64,000 nt of DNA from Gammaproteobacteria bacterium (GCA_030425195.1 JAUIAV010000026.1:1-64000); one strand, 5' to 3'. Shown: positions 16,822 through 25,680, counted from the stretch's first letter. Notes: a model not told the origin generated them from the letters alone. A program made the numbers and translations.

Positions 16822-18504
16822 ATGCATTCGGTGATGATCGTGCTGCTGGGTATGGCCGGCATGGCGTTTGGCTGGTTCGTATACTCGAAGTTCATCGCCG
16901 AGAAAATCTTCCGCCTGGACCCGGACTTCCAGACGCCCGCCCACCAGATCAACGACGGTGTCGATTTCGTACCCACCAACCGGTATGTGCTCTGGGGGCA
17001 TCATTTCACGTCCGTGGCCGGTGCCGCGCCCATTGTCGGTCCGGCCATCGCCGTCTACTGGGGCTGGGTACCGGCAGTGCTGTGGGTGATCTTCGGCACC
17101 ATTTTCTTTGCCGGCGTGCATGACTCGGGAGCGCTCTGGGCCAGCGCCCGGCACCAGGGGCGATCCATCGGCGCGCTGTCTGAATCGGTGATCGGCCGCC
17201 GAACCCGGGCACTGTTCATGGTCGTCATCTTCCTGCTGCTGCTGATGGTGAACTCCGTGTTCGGGGTGGTGATCGCGAACTCTTTCGTCGGCACACCCGG
17301 AGCCGTTTTCCCGGCCTGGGCCGCCATCGTCGTGGCCCTCATCATCGGTCAGCTGGTGCATCGGAAGTTCAACCTGATCGCGCTGGGTGTGGGCGGGGTG
17401 ATCGTGCTTTATCTGACCGTCTACGCGGGCAGCAGGATGCCGCTCGAGTTGCCGGAGATGCTGGGCCTCAGTCAGAACGCCAACTGGATCATCATCCTGT
17501 TCATCTACGCGGCCATTGCCAGCATGCTGCCGGTGTGGGTGCTGCTGCAACCGCGCGACTTCATCAACGGCATGCAGCTTCTGGTCGGTCTGGTACTGCT
17601 CTATGGTGCGGTGTTCCTGTTCATGCCGGACATATCGGCACCGGCGTTCAACGACCGGGCGGGCGAGACCGGACCTTCCATGATTCCGCTGCTCTTTGTG
17701 ACCATTGCCTGCGGCGCGGTGTCCGGTTTCCACGGCATCGTCGCCTCGGGCACGAGCTCGAAGCAGCTGGACAAGGAGACCGATGCCCGCTTCGTGGGAT
17801 ATCTGGGTGCGGTGGGGGAGGGGTCGCTGGCCCTCATCACCATCGTGACCGTCAGCGGTATCGCGCTGGCGGCCACGCCGGAAGCCTGGCATGAAATCTA
17901 CGGCGAGTTCGGTGCTGCCGGTGCCGGCTCCTTCATCTCCGGCGGTGCGAATCTGATCAGTGGCGGCTGGGGTATTCCGGCCGGCGTGGCCGAAACCCTG
18001 CTCGCCACCATGGTGGTGCTGTTCGCCGGGACCACCATGGATTCGGGCGTGCGCCTGCAGCGCTACATCATCCAGGAGTGGGGGGAGATCTATCAGATTC
18101 CCGCCCTGAAGAAAGGCGTGCTGGCGACCATCGTCGCCGTTGGTGCCTGTCTGCTGCTGGCCTTCGGGGCGGGCGGTGCTTCCGGTACCGGCGGTCTCAT
18201 CATCTGGCCGCTGTTCGGATCGACCAATCAGATTCTGGCGGGTCTGACGCTTCTCGTGATCTCGGTCATGCTCATCAAGCTGGGACGGCCTTCCTACTAC
18301 ACGCTGCTGCCCATGCTGTTCGTGCTCACCATGTCTTTCCTCGCTGGCTGCGTCACGCTGCTGCAGTTTTTCGAAGCCGGCAACTATCTGCTGGTGGTGC
18401 TGGACGTGATCGTGCTGGTGACCAGTCTGCTGGTGATGCTGGAAGCCGGCGCTGTGATCGCTGACTTCAGACGTAGTGGAAAATCGATTAAAAACCAACC
18501 GTAA
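16822..18504 (+). CDS. cstA: Carbon starvation protein CstA (peptide/pyruvate transporter family)
   Basis: 560 residues, about 15 membrane segments. The cytoplasmic family hallmark NRYVLWGHHFTSVAGAAPIV is at residues ~50-70, and GVHDSGALWASARHQG and GTSSKQLDKETDA follow. CstA relatives import peptides or pyruvate under carbon limitation. ATG 16822 has a GGGGAGG site about 6 bases away; the open frame from 16762 adds a poor leader. In enterics cstA is controlled by CsrA, which makes the csrA at 6154 of interest, but no leader GGA cluster was examined in detail. Confidence 0.93.
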   Translation: MHSVMIVLLGMAGMAFGWFVYSKFIAEKIFRLDPDFQTPAHQINDGVDFVPTNRYVLWGHHFTSVAGAAPIVGPAIAVYWGWVPAVLWVIFGTIFFAGVHDSGALWASARHQGRSIGALSESVIGRRTRALFMVVIFLLLLMVNSVFGVVIANSFVGTPGAVFPAWAAIVVALIIGQLVHRKFNLIALGVGGVIVLYLTVYAGSRMPLELPEMLGLSQNANWIIILFIYAAIASMLPVWVLLQPRDFINGMQLLVGLVLLYGAVFLFMPDISAPAFNDRAGETGPSMIPLLFVTIACGAVSGFHGIVASGTSSKQLDKETDARFVGYLGAVGEGSLALITIVTVSGIALAATPEAWHEIYGEFGAAGAGSFISGGANLISGGWGIPAGVAETLLATMVVLFAGTTMDSGVRLQRYIIQEWGEIYQIPALKKGVLATIVAVGACLLLAFGAGGASGTGGLIIWPLFGSTNQILAGLTLLVISVMLIKLGRPSYYTLLPMLFVLTMSFLAGCVTLLQFFEAGNYLLVVLDVIVLVTSLLVMLEAGAVIADFRRSGKSIKNQP

Positions 18505-18567
18505 TTTATTGTATTTGTTATGATTGTCGTCCGTAACCTAGAATTTGCTTGAAAGGTGAGAATCAGG

Positions 18568-18653
18568 CGCGTTAAATTAAGGTCGCTTCTGGGGGGAAGC
18601 GTTAGCGCGGATGCTCTGATTCAATCTTACCGACAGAGCAGTCCGCGCTTTTT
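18568..18653 (+). promoter_or_regulatory. Structured leader: antiterminator/terminator pair
   Basis: Two mutually exclusive folds. CGCGUUAA (18568-18575) pairs over 8 bp with UUAGCGCG (18602-18609), enclosing an inner hairpin CGCUUC-UGGGGG-GAAGCG (18584-18601). Alternatively, GCGCGGA (18605-18611) pairs with UCCGCGC (18642-18648). That second fold has CUCUG/CAGAG nested inside and a run of five T after it (18649-18653), making a strong terminator. The shared strand 18605-18609 makes them compete. The layout resembles a riboswitch or attenuator for the operon starting at 18705. I cannot assign a known class. Confidence 0.55.
18605..18653 (+). terminator. Rho-independent terminator before the amino-acid dehydrogenase gene
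   Basis: The stem GCGCGGA/UCCGCGC plus nested CUCUG/CAGAG is followed by TTTTT and then CTTTG. It can end cstA transcription, or serve as the off-state of the leader above. Confidence 0.8.
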
Positions 18654-18704
18654 CTTTGTCCGTTCGTTTTTCTGTTATCCCACCTGTTCCGGAGACCTGC
18701 GCCT

Positions 18705-19949
18705 GTGCGTGCTGTCGTAATCGGCGCCGGGCTCGCCGGGGTCAGCGCCGCCTACTATCTCCACCAGGCGGGTGTGGAGGTGACGGTCATCGACCGTCAG
18801 CCTGCACCTGCCAGAGAGACCAGCCATGCCAACGGTGCCATGCTCACGCCGAGTCTGGCGGATCCGTGGAACAGCCCGGGCGTGTTCGGTCAGCTGCTGA
18901 AGAATCTCGGCAGATCCGATGCCGCCATGCTGTTGCGCCTGGGTCAGATTCCCAGACTCACCCGATGGGGTCTCTCCTTTCTGTATCACTCGAACCGCAG
19001 CCGATTCGAGGCGAGCTACCTGGCCAACGCGGCGCTGGCCCGTCTCTCCCAGGCGCTGCTTGCGCAGTTGCTCGAGGAAACCGGTATCGACATCGAGTTC
19101 AGTGCCGGAGGCATCCTCAAGCTCTTCGAGGACCCGACATCACTCGAGAAAGCCGTCGAAGTGGCGCACTGGCTGAAACAGACCGGGGTGAATCACCGCG
19201 TTCTGACGGTGGACGAGCTGGTGCGGCTCGAGCCGGCGCTGCAGCCCGGCGCATCCCGGCTCGCCGGGGCCGTGCACTTTCCGGATGACCAGGTGGGCAA
19301 TGCGCGTCTCTACTGCGAGCGCCTGTCAGTCTGGCTCGCGGACCGGGGTGTGGACTTCCGGTTCAGCGAACAGGTGCTCGGCTTCGAGGTCCGGGCGAAC
19401 ACCGTGCAGGCAGTGGATACGCCGCGGGGCAGGCTCGATGCCGATAAGGTGCTGCTGGCAGCCGGCAGCTTCACGCCGAAGCTTGCCCGGCAGATCGGAT
19501 TCCGGGTCCCGGTGGCACCGGCGAAAGGCTACTCGGTCACGCTGAGCACGGCCCCCGTCTCACCCCGGTATCCGGTGGTGGACGACGTTCTGCATGCCGC
19601 CGTGGTTCCGCTGGGCGACCGCCTCCGGGTGGCGGGTACGGCGGAGTTTGCGGGCTACGACGAACGGGTCCGCCGCAAACGGATCGACAACCTGGTGCGG
19701 CTGCTCAACCGGGTTTATCCGCAGATCTCCCTCGACGGTCTGGAAATGGAAAGCTGGGCGGGCCTGAGACCGATGTCGGCGGATGGCCGGCCTCTGGTCG
19801 GTCAGGCCGGCCCCGAGAATCTCTTCCTCAACACCGGCCACGGGGCCCTGGGCTGGACCCATGCCTGCGCGTGCGGGCAGCTGGTTGCCGGGCTCATGCT
19901 CGGTCACGAACCGACGAAAGACGTGGCGCCCTTTCTGGCGTCCAGATAG
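18705..19949 (+). CDS. D-amino-acid dehydrogenase (DadA-like FAD oxidoreductase)
   Basis: 414 residues. The N-terminus carries the FAD Rossmann signature VVIGAGLAGVSAAYYL, then VIDRQPAPARETSHANG. That Ser/His-Asn region is typical of DadA-type small-subunit dehydrogenases, which oxidise D-amino acids (or proline-like substrates) and feed electrons to quinone. The DAO fold tail GHGALGWTHACACGQLVAGL is present. The GTG start has GGAG 10 bases upstream. It is followed 9 bases later by an NSS transporter, so uptake and oxidation of an amino acid are likely coupled. Confidence 0.88.
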   Translation: MRAVVIGAGLAGVSAAYYLHQAGVEVTVIDRQPAPARETSHANGAMLTPSLADPWNSPGVFGQLLKNLGRSDAAMLLRLGQIPRLTRWGLSFLYHSNRSRFEASYLANAALARLSQALLAQLLEETGIDIEFSAGGILKLFEDPTSLEKAVEVAHWLKQTGVNHRVLTVDELVRLEPALQPGASRLAGAVHFPDDQVGNARLYCERLSVWLADRGVDFRFSEQVLGFEVRANTVQAVDTPRGRLDADKVLLAAGSFTPKLARQIGFRVPVAPAKGYSVTLSTAPVSPRYPVVDDVLHAAVVPLGDRLRVAGTAEFAGYDERVRRKRIDNLVRLLNRVYPQISLDGLEMESWAGLRPMSADGRPLVGQAGPENLFLNTGHGALGWTHACACGQLVAGLMLGHEPTKDVAPFLASR

Positions 19950-19958
19950 GAGCACGCC

Positions 19959-21308
19959 ATGGCGGCAGGATCACACGAGCAGTTCTCATCCCGTTTCGGT
20001 TTCCTGATGGCCGCCATCGGCTTCGCGGTGGGCCTGGGAAACATATGGCGCTTTCCCTACGTGCTCGGTGAGAACGGCGGTGGGGCGTTCATCCTCATCT
20101 ACGTGTTCTGCGTGTTCTGCATCGGCGCGCCGATTCTGATGGGAGAGATCCTCATCGGCCGACGCGGGCACATGAGTCCCTGGGTCGCCATGCGCACGGT
20201 GGCCGAGGCGGAAGGGCGCACACCCGCCTGGCGCTGGGCGGGGGCGATCAATCTGTTCACCGCCTACGCGATCTCGGTCGTCTACTGCGTGGTGATCGGC
20301 TGGGTGCTCAACTACCTGTTCGTTGCGCTTTCCAGCGGATTCCAGGCTGCCAGCGGCAGCGACTCGGCAGCGAGGTTCACAGCGCTCATGGGCGATGTGT
20401 CCGGCATGATCCTCTGGACCATGGCCGGTCTGATCCTGACGGGCGGCATCATCTATGCAGGTGTGCAGAAGGGGATCGAACGGGCCGTGCGGCTGCTCAT
20501 GCCCACGCTCTTCGTGCTGCTGGTGGGCCTGGCCGTCTACAACCTGTTCGCGGGTGGTTTCGGCAGGGCGGCCGATTACCTCTTCTCAGCCGACTTCTCC
20601 AAGGTCGGGCCCGGCACCTTTCTCGCCGCCATCGGCCAGGCTTTCTTCTCCGTAGGAGTGGCCATGGCCGGAATGATGACCTTCGGCGCCTATCTCCCGA
20701 AATCCATCTCGATCCCGAGAAGTGTGCTCATCATCGTCACCGCCGATACCGCCGTGGCGCTGGTTGCAGGCCTGGTGATCTTTCCGGCCGTGTTCAAGTT
20801 CGGTCTGGATCCTGCCGGTGGTGCCGGCCTCGTTTTTCAGACGCTGCCGGTGGCGTTCGCGCAGATGCCCGGCGGCCAGCTCATCGCCGTGCTTTTCTTC
20901 ACGCTGCTGACGGTGGGGGGCATCACTTCCATGGTGGGGCTGGTGGAGCCGGTGGTTTCCTGGCTGGAGGAACACCGCGGGTTCGGCCGTCATGTCAGCA
21001 CGCTCACCGTGATCGGAAGTATCGCCGTCCTCAGTGTGCTGAGCGTGCTTTCGTATAACGTGATTGCCGACTGGAAGATTTTCGGCCGGGATCTGAACGG
21101 TGCGCTGGATTTCCTCTCGAATCAGATCCTTCTGCCGCTCGGCGGTTTCCTGCTGGCGTTCTTCGTGGGCTGGATCGTCAGTCGGCGCACGTCCGAAGAG
21201 GAGCTGGCGATGAAGAGTGCCGCGCTCTTCCGGTTGTGGCATTTCGCCATCCGCTATCTCGTGCCGCCCGCCGTGCTTCTGATCCTCGTCACCGGACTTG
21301 CCAGCTGA
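19959..21308 (+). CDS. Neurotransmitter:sodium symporter (NSS/SNF family)
   Basis: 449 residues, about 11-12 membrane segments. The TM1 signature RFGFLMAAIGFAVGLGNIWR (G-x-GNIWRFPY) of LeuT-type transporters is exact. It would import an amino acid or related amine with Na+. The gene follows the DadA-like dehydrogenase by 9 bases with GGAG at its start, so both share the structured leader upstream. Confidence 0.93.
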   Translation: MAAGSHEQFSSRFGFLMAAIGFAVGLGNIWRFPYVLGENGGGAFILIYVFCVFCIGAPILMGEILIGRRGHMSPWVAMRTVAEAEGRTPAWRWAGAINLFTAYAISVVYCVVIGWVLNYLFVALSSGFQAASGSDSAARFTALMGDVSGMILWTMAGLILTGGIIYAGVQKGIERAVRLLMPTLFVLLVGLAVYNLFAGGFGRAADYLFSADFSKVGPGTFLAAIGQAFFSVGVAMAGMMTFGAYLPKSISIPRSVLIIVTADTAVALVAGLVIFPAVFKFGLDPAGGAGLVFQTLPVAFAQMPGGQLIAVLFFTLLTVGGITSMVGLVEPVVSWLEEHRGFGRHVSTLTVIGSIAVLSVLSVLSYNVIADWKIFGRDLNGALDFLSNQILLPLGGFLLAFFVGWIVSRRTSEEELAMKSAALFRLWHFAIRYLVPPAVLLILVTGLAS

Positions 21309-21320
21309 GGCAGGGAGCGG

Positions 21321-22658
21321 TCAGGCGGGAATCCGCACCGGCAGCTCCCGGATACCGTGAATGAAGCTGGACTTCAGATAGACCGGCTCGCCGACCACTT
21401 CGATCTTCGGGAACCGCTGCATGATCTCTTCCCAGAGAATCCGCAGCTGCATCTCTCCGAGGCGATTGCCCAGGCAGCGGTGGATGCCGAAACCGAAGGA
21501 CAGATGCTTGCGGGCATCCGCCCGGTCGATCAGGAACCGGTTCGGAGATTCGAAGGCCGCCTCGTCCCGGTTGCCGGAGATGTACCACATGCAGATCTTG
21601 TCGTGTTTTGCGATCTTCTGGCCGCGGATTTCCGTATCCACCAGCGCCGTCCGGCACATGTGAGCCACCGGTGACTGCCAGCGGATGATCTCGGAGATCA
21701 TGTTCGGAATGACGCCGGGGTCGCTGCGGAGCTTCTGGTACTCGTCCGGATTCTGGTTCAACGCCAGCACGCCGCCGGTGATGGAATTCCGGGTGGTGTC
21801 GTTGCCGCCGACGATCAGCAGCAGGATGTTGCCCAGATATTCGTTGGGGGGCATGTCCTTCGTGGATTCACCGTGTACGAGCATGGAGATCAGATCACCG
21901 CCCGGTTCCTTCTGTGAGGCGCGTTCCTTCCAGACCGCATCGAAGTACTGCCAGCAGTTCCACAACTCCTGAAAGCCCTGTTCCGGAGTTTCAAAAACCT
22001 CCGGGTTGGAGATGTTCTCCACCGTATCTGACCAGTAAATCAGCTTGTCCCGGTCCTCCTGAGGCACGCCGAACAGGGTGCAGAGCATGCGGCCTGTCAG
22101 ATCCTTGGAGACCAGGTCCACCCAGTTGAAGGTCTCGTTTCTCGGCAGATTGTCCAGGATCTCCTGTGCCCGGCCTCGGATCAGGGGCTCGAAATCCGCC
22201 AGATGTCTCGGCGCGAACATGGGGGCCACGACCTTGCGCTGCTCGTCGTGCTTCGGCGGATCTTCCATGATGAACATGGGAAGGTGGAAGGTCGGGTCCG
22301 GCTCCTCCTCCATCACCCGGCCGCCGAGCCGAATTCCACCCATCCGGGAGTCGGAAGAGAAAAGGTCGTGGCTCGTGTCCACGTGTTTGATGTCGTCGTA
22401 CCGGGTGATGTTCCAGTACGGGCCGAACTGGCTTTCCTCGGTGAGGCATACGGGCGCCTCCGCGCGCATGCGCTCGAAGTAGGGCCAGAAGGCATCGGCT
22501 TCGAAGAGAGCCGGATGGGCGGGATTGAGCCGGTTCAGGGGCATGTCGTAGGGATCGGCTTTGACGTCGATCTGCCACTCCTGCCAGATCTCCGCGTTTG
22601 TCCGGCTCATGCGCTCGCGTGCGTTCTCGCTGGTCTGCTGCTGATCTGTCTCGGCCAT
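21321..22658 (-). CDS. Cytochrome P450, CYP153-like hydroxylase
   Basis: 445 residues. Haem loop is SFGFGIHRCLGNRLGE with Cys395 as the iron ligand. The I-helix GGNDTTRNS and the K-helix E-I-I-R pattern are present. The segments IMEDPPKHDEQRKVVAP, NILLLIVGGNDTTRNS and the RIEVVGEP-like tail match the CYP153 subfamily, which hydroxylates alkanes and fatty chains at the terminal carbon. No ferredoxin or reductase gene is nearby, so redox partners must come from elsewhere. The assignment rests on recalled family sequence. Confidence 0.85.
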   Translation of the reverse strand: MAETDQQQTSENARERMSRTNAEIWQEWQIDVKADPYDMPLNRLNPAHPALFEADAFWPYFERMRAEAPVCLTEESQFGPYWNITRYDDIKHVDTSHDLFSSDSRMGGIRLGGRVMEEEPDPTFHLPMFIMEDPPKHDEQRKVVAPMFAPRHLADFEPLIRGRAQEILDNLPRNETFNWVDLVSKDLTGRMLCTLFGVPQEDRDKLIYWSDTVENISNPEVFETPEQGFQELWNCWQYFDAVWKERASQKEPGGDLISMLVHGESTKDMPPNEYLGNILLLIVGGNDTTRNSITGGVLALNQNPDEYQKLRSDPGVIPNMISEIIRWQSPVAHMCRTALVDTEIRGQKIAKHDKICMWYISGNRDEAAFESPNRFLIDRADARKHLSFGFGIHRCLGNRLGEMQLRILWEEIMQRFPKIEVVGEPVYLKSSFIHGIRELPVRIPA

Positions 22659-22732
22659 CCCCGTTCTCCTGCTGGTTCTCCCGGTATCTGCACCGATCCC
22701 GGCGTCCTGAGAGTATAACCGGTATAGTCGGA

Positions 22733-22751
22733 TGCGCCGCCATCCGGCGCA
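22733..22751. other. Inverted repeat between P450 and PPK2
   Basis: TGCGCC-7 bases-GGCGCA in the 113-bp divergent gap. It sits about 20 bases before the PPK2 start and could mask or regulate its ribosome site. Confidence 0.35.
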
Positions 22752-22771
22752 CAGTGAGAGAGGGGAGGGGC

Positions 22772-23680
22772 ATGCTCAGATTCGACAGCGACCGGCACGT
22801 GGAGGACTTTCTCGATCCCTTCCGGATCGACCGCCCTGGAAAGATCCGGCTGGCCGACTACGACCCGGGTGATACGGATTCACTCTCAAAGGATGACAAG
22901 GCAGATGCGGACGAGCTGCTCGATCGGGTGGTGGACTGGATGGCCGAGCAGCAGCCCAAGCTCGCCGCCGAGAACCGCAGCGCGCTGCTGCTGATCTTTC
23001 AGGGCAGGGATGCGGCGGGCAAAGACAGCATGATCCGCAAGGTGATGAGCGGCATCAATCCCCAGGGCTGTCATGTGACCTCTTTCAAGCATCCGAGCCT
23101 CGAAGCGCTCGATCACGACTACATGTGGCGCTATCACGCTGCCATGCCGGGAAACGGGGAGATCGGCATCTTCAACCGGTCCTACTACGAGGAAGTGCTC
23201 ATCGTTCGTGTACACCGGCACATTCTGGATGCCCAGGGGCTGCCGGAAGCGCTGGTGACGGAAAACATCTGGCAGGAACGCTTCGAGGACATCAATCATT
23301 TCGAGCACTATCTCGCCCGTAACGGGGTGCACGTTCTCAAGTTCTTTCTGAACGTATCAAAAGAAGAGCAGCGCAAACGTTTCATCGAGCGTCTGGAACA
23401 TCCGGAGAAGCACTGGAAGTTCTCCCAGTCGGACATCGATGAGCGGGCTTTCTGGGATGACTACACACACGCCTACGAGGAGGCCATCGGTCACACGGCA
23501 TCGAAGCATGCGCCCTGGTTCGTGGTGCCGTCGGATCACAAGTGGTTTGCCAGGCTCGTGGTGGCGGCAGCCGTTGCCGGGAAGCTCAGGGCGATGGACC
23601 CGGCTTATCCCACCGTGGATGGGGAGCAGCTGAAAACACTTGCGAAGGCGCGAAGTGTCCTCGAGCAGGAGAAGAACTAG
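22772..23680 (+). CDS. Polyphosphate kinase 2 family protein
   Basis: 302 residues, single PPK2 domain. Walker A is LIFQGRDAAGKDS (residues ~70-82), followed by MSGINPQGC. The PPK2 motif GEIGIFNRSYYEEVLIVRVH and the lid region are intact. The pattern fits the TIGR03709-type nucleotide-phosphotransferase branch, which phosphorylates NMP or NDP with polyphosphate. ATG 22772 follows a GGGGAGGGG run. The open frame to 22598 is antisense to the P450 start. Confidence 0.9.
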   Translation: MLRFDSDRHVEDFLDPFRIDRPGKIRLADYDPGDTDSLSKDDKADADELLDRVVDWMAEQQPKLAAENRSALLLIFQGRDAAGKDSMIRKVMSGINPQGCHVTSFKHPSLEALDHDYMWRYHAAMPGNGEIGIFNRSYYEEVLIVRVHRHILDAQGLPEALVTENIWQERFEDINHFEHYLARNGVHVLKFFLNVSKEEQRKRFIERLEHPEKHWKFSQSDIDERAFWDDYTHAYEEAIGHTASKHAPWFVVPSDHKWFARLVVAAAVAGKLRAMDPAYPTVDGEQLKTLAKARSVLEQEKN

Positions 23681-23754
23681 GGATCCCGGATACCGTTCAT
23701 CGTCTTTTCACCACCGGCAGGCGCCCGAAGACGGCTGAGATGCGGTTTCATCCA

Positions 23755-23779
23755 GTGCCGGCTTGCAATGAGCCGGCAC
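23755..23779. promoter_or_regulatory. Nine-bp inverted repeat overlapping a -35 box
   Basis: GTGCCGGCT-7 bases-AGCCGGCAC. The loop contains TTGCAA, the -35 of the next promoter. A repressor bound here would block RNA polymerase, so this is a plausible operator. Confidence 0.5.
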
Positions 23780-23790
23780 CGGCGTACAAT
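23763..23790 (+). promoter_or_regulatory. Sigma-70-like promoter
   Basis: TTGCAA, a 16-base spacer, then TACAAT. Expected start is around 23797, just before the ATG of a 36-codon ORF. Confidence 0.55.
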
Positions 23791-23798
23791 CCGCGCCC

Positions 23799-23909
23799 AT
23801 GAAACGACCTGCCATGCAAATTCAAATCGAAGTCGGCCGCCCGAACGGCGTGCAGCACGTGCTGCATCTGTCATTCGGCACCGATTGGAACGCCGTAGTC
23901 GCGGCGTAA
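23799..23909 (+). CDS. 36-residue ORF, possible leader peptide
   Basis: MKRPAMQIQIEVGRPNGV at the start, then a mixed C-terminal part ending NAVVAA. If the promoter starts at about 23797, the mRNA is nearly leaderless. An internal ATG at 23814 is possible. A GC-rich hairpin (23922-23943) follows 12 bases after the stop, then a 78-residue gene. The arrangement recalls an attenuation leader; the function is not known. Confidence 0.4.
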   Translation: MKRPAMQIQIEVGRPNGVQHVLHLSFGTDWNAVVAA

Positions 23910-23921
23910 CGTTTGCATCGC

Positions 23922-23943
23922 CTCCCGGTGCAGACGCCGGGAG
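23922..23943 (+). other. Hairpin between the 36-codon ORF and the next gene
   Basis: CTCCCGG-8 bases-CCGGGAG. No T-run is present, so pausing or a partial attenuator is possible rather than a full terminator. Confidence 0.45.
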
Positions 23944-24023
23944 ACGACACCAGACCTCACCAGATCAGTGTTTTCCTCCGGCGCCCACCGGGCGTTTCCT
24001 GACTCATGACCGGAGAAGACGAC

Positions 24024-24260
24024 ATGGAATACTTAGTTGGCACTCTCGTACTGCTGTTCACGGTCAGTTATGCCGTGTTCATTGCTGTCAGTATCGAAAA
24101 AGGCAGAACCTGGGCTCTGGAGACTGCGCGGGCGATCTCCATGCTCGACCCGGCGTCTTCCGGTTTCGAGCTGCGCTCGCGCGCCATGGAGCCGGTGACC
24201 GGACCGGATGAGCCTGACGCGGAGCAGCACGCTGCGCACCCGGAACGGCTGGCTGCCTGA
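24024..24260 (+). CDS. 78-residue membrane-anchored hypothetical protein
   Basis: Begins MEYLVGTLVLLFTVSYAVFI, one transmembrane helix. A soluble acidic tail with ETARAISMLDPASSGFELRS follows. ATG 24024 has GGAGAAG 6 bases upstream; the upstream ATG at 24006 lacks one. Not recognised as any family. Confidence 0.6.
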   Translation: MEYLVGTLVLLFTVSYAVFIAVSIEKGRTWALETARAISMLDPASSGFELRSRAMEPVTGPDEPDAEQHAAHPERLAA

Positions 24261-24302
24261 CGGAGGGATCGAACGGGTCGCCCCGCAAAGTCGGGGCGGC
24301 CC

Positions 24303-25283
24303 TCAAATTGCCGTGTCCACCAGGATTTCGATCAGCGCGGCTCCGATCCACGTGAGCGGCGGGATGATCAGGTAGAAGGCGAGACGTCCCAGCGCTGGCG
24401 TGTCGAATGGCCATTCAGGTGCCATCAGCACCTCTCTGCGGTAGACCAGCAGCGGTTCCAGAGCCTGATAGGCGGGTTGCTGCGTACCCGAACGGGCAGT
24501 GATGTCCGCGTCCACCGAGGCAAGCAGTGATCGCTTTGCGCGAGTAACACGTCGATGCACGGGAACGACGGGCAGGAGAAACAGAAAGATCATCGGCACT
24601 CCGGTAGCGACGAGGCCCGGCATGAAGGTGATCCAGTCGCTCTCCGTACCGGCGATCAGCAGCGGAAATGCGGCCTGAGCGCCGATCATGGCCAGGGTGG
24701 AGCTGACCGCGACGCTTCCGAAAGGTGTGAGCGCCCGGCTGTTGAGCACGTCTATGCGTACGCGCTCCGCGAGCCGCCTGAACAGCACGGCGTTCTCGAT
24801 CAGCGATGCGATGGTGGCCGTCATCACGATCCAGATCATCTGCGTGACCACCAGCGCCAGCCCGGTAGCGGGTCGCTCGAGAACCAGCCTCAGCTCTCCT
24901 TCGTCCAGGATCAGGGCGTTGTGGATCAGCCCTGCACCAAACCCTGCCAGCACGATGATCAGGTGCCTCCAGCGCGGTTTGATCAGCATCTGCTGCCGTA
25001 AGCGGTCCACGGTATCCGGTTCGCCCGGAACCAGGGACCGGAGCTGTTCGAGTGCCGCCAGCGACCGCTGGATGATCAGATGATGCACCGGGATGATGTA
25101 GGCGAGCAGGGTGGCGAAGAACAGCGCCACCCACGGGTCCATCCGCTCGCTCTGGTTCGGGTCGAAGATGCCTCCGAACAGGGCGAACAGCCCGAATATC
25201 AGAGCGAAGATACCGGTACCCAGCACCCATCGGCCCCAGGGACCCGGCGGCACGAGGCGCAGCAGCCAGGCGTTGGTTTTCAT
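24303..25283 (-). CDS. Polytopic membrane protein of unknown function
   Basis: 326 residues with about seven hydrophobic segments (WVLGTGIFALIFGLFALFGG, LIIVLAGFGAGLIHNALIL, and the C-terminal LAFYLIIPPLTWIGAALIE). I recognise no family. ATG 25283 starts just upstream of the first helix. It is 10 bases after the stop of the preceding lipoprotein gene on the same strand, so the two form an operon. Confidence 0.65.
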   Translation of the reverse strand: MKTNAWLLRLVPPGPWGRWVLGTGIFALIFGLFALFGGIFDPNQSERMDPWVALFFATLLAYIIPVHHLIIQRSLAALEQLRSLVPGEPDTVDRLRQQMLIKPRWRHLIIVLAGFGAGLIHNALILDEGELRLVLERPATGLALVVTQMIWIVMTATIASLIENAVLFRRLAERVRIDVLNSRALTPFGSVAVSSTLAMIGAQAAFPLLIAGTESDWITFMPGLVATGVPMIFLFLLPVVPVHRRVTRAKRSLLASVDADITARSGTQQPAYQALEPLLVYRREVLMAPEWPFDTPALGRLAFYLIIPPLTWIGAALIEILVDTAI

Positions 25284-25293
25284 GGAGGGGGCC

Positions 25294-25554
25294 TCAGCCG
25301 TCTCCATTCTCCTCGGACTCGCAGATGGCATACGCGGCGATCAGTTTCGCCTTCGCGGCGTCGTACTCTTCCGGGCTGATGGCCTCGTCCTCCAGCGCCC
25401 GTTTCAGATCGATGAGCTGGGTGCCCAGCGAGATATCGCCGAGCCGGATGTTCGAGACATCGCCGTTCCAGCAACCGGCTGTGAACAGCAGCAGGACCGC
25501 ACACCCCAGAGTTCGGATGGCGGCGATGAATGGCGAGGGCGGGTGTTTGCGCAT
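25294..25554 (-). CDS. Small lipoprotein with SHOCT-like tail
   Basis: 86 residues. Signal peptide and lipobox LLLFTAGC give lipidated Cys28. The tail LIDLKRALEDEAISPEEYDA then AKAKLIA resembles the SHOCT oligomerisation domain (short C-terminal helix pair). Pairs with the following membrane protein gene. Confidence 0.7.
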   Translation of the reverse strand: MRKHPPSPFIAAIRTLGCAVLLLFTAGCWNGDVSNIRLGDISLGTQLIDLKRALEDEAISPEEYDAAKAKLIAAYAICESEENGDG

Positions 25555-25680
25555 GGGGACCTCCTGAGCTTTCCGGACGGTTCAACAGGCTGCAAGGCTA
25601 CCCGTTCTCACCACCGGGCATCTACGTGCAATTACGGAAGCTCCGGAGTGGCAAGATCAGCGGCGCCTTTGTAAAGTCGG

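Noticed and set aside
16732-18498. A 588-codon minus-strand frame opposite cstA
   Set aside because: Antisense shadow; no motif and low-complexity His/Gln content.
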